The position numbers and the translations under genes were made by a program. Positions 7,252 to 11,797 of a stretch of DNA of 11,797 bases are shown here, in pieces (the first letter of the stretch is position 1; the number at the start of each line of letters is the position of its first letter). Source of the DNA: Candidatus Nanopelagicales bacterium (lineage in GTDB: Bacteria; Actinomycetota; Actinomycetes; S36-B12); NCBI GenBank assembly GCA_030836325.1, contig JAURQC010000032.1:1-11797 (forward strand), given 5' to 3'. The notes under the pieces are model-generated. The model saw nothing but the letters and a program-made list of their open reading frames with translations, was not told where the DNA came from and searched no databases.

Positions 7252-7842
7252 ATGGGCATGGGTCCCGGTAGCGGATCAGGCGGTGGTCACGGCGGCGGTG
7301 GAGAAGAAGTTGGTAACACTGCGGTCGTCGTCGGGGCGCAGAACCTGACCTACATCGATGTGGGCCTCACCGGTGGTGAGGATCCGCCGGTGGTACCGGA
7401 TCCGGAACCGACTACGCCACCGGCGCCAGCACCTGCTCCCGCAGCACCGGCAGAGCTGTCTTCCGGTGATCCGGTGACCGAGTCAGTTGCCCCGCCGCAG
7501 GATGCTGGAGTTCCCGTCGAAGTCGCCAGCCCGACCATGGCGCAAGAGCGGATCCAGCAGAGCGCGCGTATCAGGGCCGAGACGAGCAGCAAGCAGCGCG
7601 TGGGGACTCAGCTGGTCCTAACCAAAGAGCCCATCTACACCGATTGGGGTGTGACGGTTCGATGGAGAGTGACCAAGAAGTCGCAAGACAACTGCACAAT
7701 CAGTAACCGTAAAGGGAAGCGGACGGTGAAGTTCGAAAAGCGCGGGAGGTGCACGGTCGTCGCCTAGGCGCCATCACCCAACCCGCAGTACGTCATGCCG
7801 TTCAAGGAGAAGCGCGTCTACAAGGTTCGTAACAACCTGTAG
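7252..7842 (+). pseudogene. Broken surface-protein gene with an in-frame TAG at 7765
   Basis: From ATG 7252 the frame encodes a Gly-rich start (GPGSGSGGGHGGGG), a Pro/Ala-rich linker at about residues 44-75 and a C-terminal beta-rich domain containing TDWGVTVRWRVTKKSQDNCT and KRGRCTVVA. Translation stops at TAG 7765-7767 after 171 residues, but the same frame then reads APSPNPQYVMPFKEKRVYKV and ends at 7842. That continuation is just what I expect to close such a domain (C-V-x-A-x-A-P, then a Tyr-rich last strand), so the TAG looks like a nonsense mutation removing the last strand. There is no signal peptide, no TANNNT element and no clear ribosome binding site, and the frame stays open upstream across the divergent promoter, so the 5' end may also be lost. 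A functional truncated protein is possible but less likely. Confidence 0.55.
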
Positions 7843-7850
7843 GCGTGCAG

Positions 7851-7880
7851 GGTGCCCACCGTCTCGAGACGGTGGGCACC
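7851..7880. terminator. Perfect 30-base palindrome between converging genes
   Basis: The sequence from GGTGCCCACC to GGTGGGCACC is fully self-complementary, giving a 13-pair stem with a TCGA turn. It lies between the end of the plus-strand remnant (7842) and the stop of the nucleoside hydrolase (7885), so it can end transcription from both sides. There is no T-run, which is common for terminators in high-GC actinobacteria. Confidence 0.75.
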
Positions 7881-7884
7881 CACT

Positions 7885-8829
7885 TCATGTCTGCGCGTCA
7901 CCGCGTAGAGCACGATGGAGAAGGTCCAGGAAGCGTTCACGATCGACTTCGTAGATGACGCGACAATTCGGTTCGCGACCGCTGGATCCGCGTTCATCCA
8001 CGATCGTCTGCCCCCGCGCCGGACTATCACCAGCAATGACGTCCACGAAGTGGCGCGCCTCGCGGGTAACGATGCTCGGATCGATTGCAATGGCCATGGC
8101 GAGTGGATCGGGAAGGTCGAAGCCATCAAGCATCGTCTCGTTACGACAGAACTCACGAAGCACCGCCTGGATGTCCACAGCGAATGCACCGAGCGTTCCC
8201 AGACTGCGTAGTTCCGCGGCGAGCTCGTCATGAATGACCGCATGCGCAGTTGAGATATCCCAACCGGCCATCTCGAACTCGAGCCCGGAATTAGCAACGA
8301 TGTACGCGGCCTCGGGGTCGGCCCAGAAATTAAATTCAGCCAGGGGAGTGATGTTCCCCGGCAGAACAGCGGTGCCGCCCATGGTGACGACGCGTTTTAC
8401 GTTGTCGATGATGCTGGGCTCGAGTCGCAGAGCTAGCGCAAGATTCGTCAAGGGTCCAAGAGTGACCAACTCGATTTCACCCGGGTAATCCATGATCGTG
8501 TCGATGATTGCCTGGACACCTCGAAACGACGCGGGTTCGCGGCTATGGAGGGGAAGGCCGATGTCTCCCATGCCGTCTTGTCCATGAACGTGGTGCGCGC
8601 TTTGCAGACTGCGCATGAGTGGGCCGTCCGCTCCGACGTGGACCGCCACTGTGGAGCCGACGAGATCGCGTGTGTAGAGCGCGTTCTGCGTGGCCTGCTC
8701 GATCGTGCAGTTGCCCGCGACTGTCGAGATCCCCAACACTTCGATGTCGGGGCGCTGAAGGGCCATCAATAGGGCGATTGCATCGTCGGTGGCGGTGTCC
8801 GTGTCGATGAAGAACTTGCGCGACGTCAT
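7885..8829 (-). CDS. Inosine-uridine-type nucleoside N-ribohydrolase
   Basis: Cleaves the N-glycosidic bond of ribonucleosides to give ribose and free base. 314 aa, standard for the family. The Ca2+-binding N-terminal signature is DTDTATDDAIAL (residues 9-20); Asp11, Asp15 and Asp16 match the canonical aspartates. Further landmarks are Asn40 in AGNCT, LVTLGPLTNLA (121-131) and EFNFWADPEAA (165-175). The C-terminal metal ligand is Asp241 in LPDPLAMAIAIDP; in the classical enzymes this Asp is preceded by a catalytic His, which here is Pro240, so leaving-group activation or base preference may differ. ATG 8829 is supported by TAAGTT exactly six bases upstream. Adenine phosphoribosyltransferase lies 48 bases upstream on the same strand, so the two probably act in sequence in purine salvage, although each has its own promoter signal. 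Confidence 0.92.
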   Translation of the reverse strand: MTSRKFFIDTDTATDDAIALLMALQRPDIEVLGISTVAGNCTIEQATQNALYTRDLVGSTVAVHVGADGPLMRSLQSAHHVHGQDGMGDIGLPLHSREPASFRGVQAIIDTIMDYPGEIELVTLGPLTNLALALRLEPSIIDNVKRVVTMGGTAVLPGNITPLAEFNFWADPEAAYIVANSGLEFEMAGWDISTAHAVIHDELAAELRSLGTLGAFAVDIQAVLREFCRNETMLDGFDLPDPLAMAIAIDPSIVTREARHFVDVIAGDSPARGQTIVDERGSSGREPNCRVIYEVDRERFLDLLHRALRGDAQT

Positions 8830-8835
8830 GCGAGG

Positions 8836-8841
8836 AACTTA
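8836..8841 (-). promoter_or_regulatory. Leaderless -10 element for the nucleoside hydrolase
   Basis: On the minus strand TAAGTT, six bases (CCTCGC), then ATG at 8829, within the 48-base gap after apt. It suggests separate transcription in addition to any read-through from apt. Confidence 0.6.
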
Positions 8842-8877
8842 GGGGATAGGTGCTGGGCGTATTCAGCGTTCGAAGAA

Positions 8878-9432
8878 CTACGAGGAGTAGGGGTTGCCTT
8901 CATCGTCGATCAATGCGTGCACATAGACACCGTGGGTAGCGAGTTTTGCACGGCCCCCTAATGCAGGCAGATCCATGACTACCGCGAGTGAAATCACCTC
9001 AGCGCCGGTGCGACGCACAAGATCGACCGCTGCGGTAGCCGTTCCGCCGGTCGCTAGAACGTCGTCGACGATCACGACCCGATCAGCGCTCGTCAATGCG
9101 TCGGTGTGAATCTCGAGCGCGCTCGTGCCGTACTCGAGTGCATATTCCACGCGGTGTGACTCACGTGGAAGCTTGCCCGGCTTGCGCAACGGAATGAAAC
9201 CGCAGCCGAGTTCGTAGGCGAGGACGGCGGCAACTGGGAACCCGCGTGCTTCAACCCCAACGATCATGGAGGGGCGTTCGGGTGCGATTGCCTTGATCCA
9301 CGCACCTACAGTGATTGCCAACGTTCTGGGATTAGCGAGAATTCCGGAAAGGTCCTTGAAGGAAATTCCAGGCTGCGGAAAGTCGGGAACGACGACGACC
9401 TCTGCCCATAAAGCACCGACGTCCTCCATCAC
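8878..9432 (-). CDS. apt: Adenine phosphoribosyltransferase
   Basis: Converts adenine and PRPP to AMP and pyrophosphate in the cytoplasm. The 184-aa protein has the full Apt pattern: PDFPQPGISFKDLSGIL at residues 16-32, VGVEARGFPVAA at 58-69, RKPGKLPRE at 83-91 (the flexible-loop region) and the PRPP-binding motif VVIVDDVLATGGTA at 119-132. The start is GTG 9432, directly followed by an ATG; TACGGT at 9444-9439 is exactly six bases before the GTG, so GTG 9432 is preferred. The nucleoside hydrolase gene follows after 48 bases and could supply the adenine. The region upstream holds only the decayed vapC. Confidence 0.95.
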   Translation of the reverse strand: MMEDVGALWAEVVVVPDFPQPGISFKDLSGILANPRTLAITVGAWIKAIAPERPSMIVGVEARGFPVAAVLAYELGCGFIPLRKPGKLPRESHRVEYALEYGTSALEIHTDALTSADRVVIVDDVLATGGTATAAVDLVRRTGAEVISLAVVMDLPALGGRAKLATHGVYVHALIDDEGNPYSS

Positions 9433-9438
9433 CCCATA

Positions 9439-9444
9439 ACCGTA
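9439..9444 (-). promoter_or_regulatory. Leaderless -10 element for apt
   Basis: On the minus strand TACGGT, six bases (TATGGG), then GTG at 9432. It selects GTG 9432 over ATG 9429 as the first codon. Confidence 0.6.
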
Positions 9445-9559
9445 GTCACGTGCTGATGATCACGGAATGCAAGTGTTTCGATTCGTCCCTTGGTAGACGG
9501 TGTCGGCCTCGAGCAGGGATCCGCCAAGTTGTGAATCAACACTCAAAGTTCAATTCCCC

Positions 9560-9887
9560 GTCCCCGATGTGAAAGTCCTTATTGACGCCATGGACGTCGA
9601 TAGCCGTCACCATCAATGCCCATGGGAATGGTGGTCCGCGTCAGCAGGCGGAAGCGAGCATGTCGGTCAGCACCGCAATCGAAGATGTAGAGCAGCGGTT
9701 CGCGCTTCCCATCACTGCGGTCCTCACGCCTGGTCCGGAACATATGCACGTCATGACGAGATTGCTCGAAGGTGCCGGATGCGCATCTTGCGGCACTAGC
9801 TATCGAGAACGGGGCACCGCCTACTCGCAGGATGCCGACTTTGCGCGCTTTCCGGAAATGCGGTGGGTCAATCCTTTGGCACGGTGA
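9560..9887 (+). pseudogene. Decayed VapC-type PIN-domain toxin gene
   Basis: Pieces of one PIN-domain ribonuclease (the VapC toxin of a type II toxin-antitoxin pair) appear in order but in different frames. From 9560 the frame reads VPDVKVLIDAMDVDSRHH, the usual VapC beginning with its first acidic residue. From about 9660 another frame reads AIEDVEQRFALPITAVLTP and GPEHMHVMTRLLEGAG. At 9772 a third frame reads VPDAHLAALAIENGA, the segment with the later conserved Asp. From about 9820 it returns to the second frame with AYSQDADFARFPEMRWVNPLAR and a stop at 9887. The last shift is explained by one missing base near 9815. About 109 codons remain against roughly 130-140 normally, so the middle has also lost sequence. 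A weak VapB-like tail (GVGLEQGSAKL, stop at 9534) lies just upstream; that part is a guess. No functional toxin can be made. Confidence 0.75.
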
Positions 9888-9904
9888 CGACGTTCTCGTG
9901 AAAG

Positions 9905-9977
9905 CGCGCCCGGAAGGACTCGAACCCTCAACCGACCGGGTAGAAACCGGTTGCTCTATCCGTTGAGCTACGGGCGC
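9905..9977 (-). tRNA. tRNA-Arg (anticodon UCU)
   Basis: A complete 73-nt cloverleaf on the minus strand. The acceptor stem is GCGCCCG pairing with CGGGCGC, with a G discriminator. The D arm is GCTC...GAGC. The anticodon stem is ACCGG/CCGGT with loop TTTCTAC, giving anticodon TCT, which reads AGA. The T arm has the loop TTCGAGT. CCA is not encoded. A second tRNA with nearly the same 3' end lies at 11769. Confidence 0.96.
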
Positions 9978-10051
9978 TGGCCCGCTCATTCTGCCTGAAC
10001 GGCGCCTCGCCCACCTTCGGGGATGACCAGTCCTGCGGCTGTCGTGATGTG

Positions 10052-10072
10052 TGCATGACCTTCGGTCATGCA
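10052..10072. other. Perfect 9-pair hairpin in the tRNA to 10230 intergenic region
   Basis: TGCATGACC, loop TTC, GGTCATGCA: nine pairs with a three-base loop. It lies in the 252-base stretch between the tRNA and the next gene, with no T-run on either side. It could be a terminator, a transcript-end structure or a protein-binding palindrome. I see no convincing gene in 9978-10229. Confidence 0.5.
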
Positions 10073-10217
10073 GACCCGACCCGGCTCACAGCCAGGGTTC
10101 GCTGCGTCCGCAATCGAGCGACTCGTTCTTGCGGATGGTCTGTCGCTGGAAGGTCGCCTGCGAATCCCGGAGATGGGCCGCCCTTCGCAAGTACGAGATG
10201 ACCTTCGAGTTATGGCA

Positions 10218-10223
10218 TAGGCT
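10218..10223 (+). promoter_or_regulatory. Leaderless -10 element for the secreted 216-aa protein
   Basis: TAGGCT, six bases (GCTTAG), then ATG at 10230; the same spacing as for the other transcription units in this window. Confidence 0.6.
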
Positions 10224-10229
10224 GCTTAG

Positions 10230-10880
10230 ATGTTCACGATCAACGGTCCCCTCACAGGTAGACATGGGGCGACCGGAGTCATCGCCCTGTTGGCCGTAGC
10301 TGTCGGAGTGGGTTCCGTCGCTGCTGCCTCGGAGGCTGCCGCTGTCACCTACACGGGCAACGACCCGATCGACTGCTCGTCACCGGGAAGCTTCGTCGTT
10401 GATGGTGTCTCCGGTGATTCGTTTTCGGTGAACTTCTCCGGTTGCAGTCCCGGCGGGCCGTACCTCACGTTGACGTACGACACGGCACTGCTGTCGGCGA
10501 CCCTGAGCAGCGGGGCAACGATCACGAGCAATCAGACTGTGACCTTCACCATCAGGCCCGGAGTTTCCCCGGCTATGTACACCGCAGCAGTCACGCTGGT
10601 GCAATCTGGATCGGGGGACCCCTATCTGGGTCGCCTCAACGTCCTCTCCAGCGGGGCTGGTGCCGCGCCGCCTCCGTGGCTGCAGTCCTACGCACTCTCA
10701 GACGGAGCGAATGGGTGGGCCGAGGGCTGGTCGCCTTCGTGGGCAGCCTGGCCGAATGAGGGCACAGGCGGGCCTGTGTGCAATCGGGTCGTCCTGTACG
10801 ACAACGGAGAGTGGAAGGTTTCAGCCGACTTGGTCCTTGGTGAGGGATCTTCTGCCTGGGATGGCGGTACATCTCCCTGA
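10230..10880 (+). CDS. Secreted protein with Trp-rich C-terminal motif
   Basis: A 216-aa exported protein of unknown function. Residues about 14-35 are hydrophobic (GATGVIALLAVAVGVGSVAA) and end in an Ala-rich stretch fitting signal peptide cleavage. The middle part (about 40-145) is rich in Ser, Thr and Gly with alternating hydrophobic residues (LTLTYDTALLSATLSSGATI) and looks like a beta-sandwich; Cys49 and Cys72 could pair. The C-terminal part begins with PPPWLQSYALSDGANGW and continues with GWSPSWAAWPNEGTGGPVC. As far as I remember, similar WLQS...GWxPSWxxWPNxGTGGxVCxR tails occur on many exported proteins of planktonic actinobacteria, usually with a further Cys where this one has GANGW. 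The start is ATG 10230, supported by the -10 element. The MFS fragment converges on it with a nine-base gap. Confidence 0.75.
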   Translation: MFTINGPLTGRHGATGVIALLAVAVGVGSVAAASEAAAVTYTGNDPIDCSSPGSFVVDGVSGDSFSVNFSGCSPGGPYLTLTYDTALLSATLSSGATITSNQTVTFTIRPGVSPAMYTAAVTLVQSGSGDPYLGRLNVLSSGAGAAPPPWLQSYALSDGANGWAEGWSPSWAAWPNEGTGGPVCNRVVLYDNGEWKVSADLVLGEGSSAWDGGTSP

Positions 10881-10889
10881 CGGCAATGC

Positions 10890-11287
10890 CTACGGGCTGA
10901 CGCCGACGGATTGAGTGGCCACCGGCCGATTCATGGGGATGGCCAGTGATGCGAGGGCAGCGAGGACGGCGAGACCGCCGGCCAGATACCACGCCGTCGC
11001 GTAGTCGCCGGCGGAGTCCCGGATGTAGCCCGTCGCCGTAGCGGCTGCCGCGGCGCCGATCATGTGTGAGGCGAAGACCCAGCCGAAGATGATCGGTCCC
11101 TTCTCCCTGCCGTAGATCCGCGTGCACAGGATCGCAGTGGGCGGCACCGTCGCCACCCAGTCGAGGCCGAAGAGAATCATGACGACGATCAGGGGCGGGT
11201 CGATGTTCGGGCCCAGCAGGATCGGTAAGCCGATGAGGGCGATGCCGCGGAGGCCGTAGTAGGCGCCCAACAGGATCCGGGGATCGC
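10890..11287 (-). pseudogene. 5'-truncated MFS transporter (C-terminal fragment)
   Basis: About 130 codons of a major facilitator transporter remain, covering roughly the last four membrane helices. The recognisable part begins at DPRILLGAYYGLRGIALIGL, which in this family follows the D-R-x-DPR loop after TM8, and runs through ILFGLDWVATVPPTA and GREKGPIIFGWVFASHMIGA to the polar end at 10890. It resembles the monocarboxylate/oxalate-formate type of MFS carrier. Upstream of about 11287 the same frame continues to 11351, but those 21 codons are the antisense of the integrase fragment and not MFS sequence. The N-terminal two thirds of the gene are therefore missing, cut at the same place where the integrase begins. 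It cannot make a working carrier. Confidence 0.8.
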
Positions 11288-11686
11288 ACCAAGACAGGCC
11301 ATGACCGGACCCTGGCCCTGCCTCCTGCAGCAGTGCAGGCATTGAAGGCACAGGCCACCCGGGTGAAGAGGGCTCAGATGGCAGCCCCCTACTGGGTCAC
11401 CAATCAGCCAGAATGGGCGTTCCCCACGTCCATTGGCAGCATGCCTGACCCTCGGAACATCCGGAGGCAGGTGGCTGAGGTGGCTCCTGATGGTTGGCCC
11501 GGAGCCCTTCATGGGCTCAGGCATTGGCATGCCACGGTCAGTCTCATGGAGTCCGGGCTGGGAACAGCCACAGTGTCGAAGGCCCTTGGGCACTCCAGTG
11601 CCCGCATCACTGAGGACACCTATGGGCATCTCCTTGAGGAGGCGTCAGCAGTGATCGCTTCCACCATCAGCACAGCCCTTAGATAG
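11285..11686 (+). pseudogene. 5'-truncated tyrosine integrase (C-terminal catalytic fragment)
   Basis: The end of a phage/ICE-type tyrosine recombinase. The frame is recognisable from about 11285 (RTKTGHDRTLALPPAAVQAL), upstream of the first possible start at GTG 11333. It has the HxxR box in LHGLRHWHAT (His at 11510, Arg at 11519), the third-box His in LGHSS (11591) and the nucleophile Tyr in EDTYGHL (11621). The N-terminal arm-binding and core-binding domains and the first catalytic Arg are missing, so only about 134 of the usual 370-400 codons remain and it should be inactive. It is CpG-poor compared with the rest of the window (about 12 CpG in 350 bases by eye), which fits foreign origin. 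It points toward a tRNA whose 3' end starts 82 bases later, the usual integration target. Confidence 0.85.
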
Positions 11687-11689
11687 GGC

Positions 11690-11736
11690 GTTGCTACATA
11701 AGGGGCCTCGGGTTGCTACACAGCACTCGGGGCCTC
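11690..11736 (+). repeat. Imperfect direct repeat GTTGCTACA...GGGGCCTC, candidate integrase arm sites
   Basis: GTTGCTACA occurs at 11690-11698 and 11712-11720, each followed by GGGGCCTC (11702-11709 and 11729-11736) after spacers of three and eight bases. The pair lies between the integrase stop and the tRNA 3' end, where arm-type integrase sites or excision-factor sites are often found. That role is inferred from position only. Confidence 0.5.
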
Positions 11737-11768
11737 TTGCCATTCCCCTTGCCCTGCAACAGGTTCAG

Positions 11769-11797
11769 CGCGCCCGGAGGGACTCGAACCCCCAACC
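11769..11797 (-). tRNA. tRNA 3' part, cut by the window edge (probably Arg)
   Basis: The last 29 bases are, on the minus strand, a T arm (loop TTCGAGT), the acceptor 3' strand CGGGCGC and a G discriminator. The acceptor strand is identical to that of the tRNA-Arg at 9905-9977, and the two 3' ends (11768-11797 and 9904-9933) differ at only two of 30 positions. The anticodon lies outside the window, so identity is inferred. It is either a second tRNA gene or the duplicated 3' end left by an integrated element. Confidence 0.75.

Noticed and set aside
9660..9887. A free-standing 75-aa gene starting at ATG 9660
   Set aside because: Its content is the middle and end of VapC in one frame with a third-frame segment missing, so it is better explained as part of the pseudogene.
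9579..9989. Minus-strand open frame of 136 codons starting MSGPAPVAQRIEQPVSTRS
   Set aside because: It is the translation of the tRNA-Arg gene plus the antisense of the vapC remnant; such VAQRIEQ peptides are a common false gene call over tRNAs.
1..11797. CRISPR array, intact insertion sequence or known defence operon
   Set aside because: No regularly spaced repeats, transposase or defence genes are visible; the only mobile parts are the integrase stub and the vapC relic.

Overview
The window looks like a piece of chromosome from a high-GC planktonic actinobacterium. The clues are GTG starts on many genes, a Tat-exported flavoprotein, a Brp/Blh-type retinal-forming dioxygenase of the kind that serves rhodopsins in freshwater and marine actinobacteria, and a very regular leaderless-promoter arrangement (TANNNT, six bases, then the start codon) in front of every gene that opens a transcription unit and looks intact. 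The lineage is an inference; no rRNA or other strong taxonomic marker is present.

Layout, left to right. Positions 37-1785 (+) hold a Tat-exported BBE-type FAD-linked oxidase, facing an HSL-family esterase (2763-1798, -) tail to tail. A secreted protein of unknown function (2849-3538, +) and a 14-TM DHA2 drug-efflux permease (3560-5083, +) follow. The permease stop codon abuts, with no gap, the stop codon of a three-gene minus-strand unit: small one-TM protein (7200-6895), SpoU/TrmH RNA 2'-O-methyltransferase (6888-6082) and Brp/Blh beta-carotene dioxygenase (6055-5084). Next is a remnant of a surface-type beta-sandwich protein (7252-7842, +) broken by an in-frame TAG. A perfect 30-base palindrome then acts as the likely two-way terminator against a purine-salvage pair on the minus strand: a nucleoside hydrolase (8829-7885) and adenine phosphoribosyltransferase (9432-8878). 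Both have their own leaderless promoter signals.

The right end (about 9440-11797) is a genomic scar zone. It holds a decayed vapC toxin gene (9560-9887) whose PIN-domain motifs are spread over three frames, an intact tRNA-Arg(UCU) gene (9977-9905, -), a secreted protein with a tryptophan-rich C-terminus (10230-10880, +), the C-terminal third of an MFS transporter (11287-10890, -) and the C-terminal catalytic part of a tyrosine integrase (11285-11686, +). The last two have both lost their 5' halves at essentially the same base. A second tRNA whose 3' end nearly matches the tRNA-Arg runs off the window, and a short direct repeat lies between it and the integrase. The simplest reading is a tRNA-targeted mobile element that has been deleted down to a stub.

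I do not see a complete novel defence or mobile system. The strongest observations are the leaderless-promoter grammar, the fragmented vapC, and the double truncation next to the tRNA attachment region.
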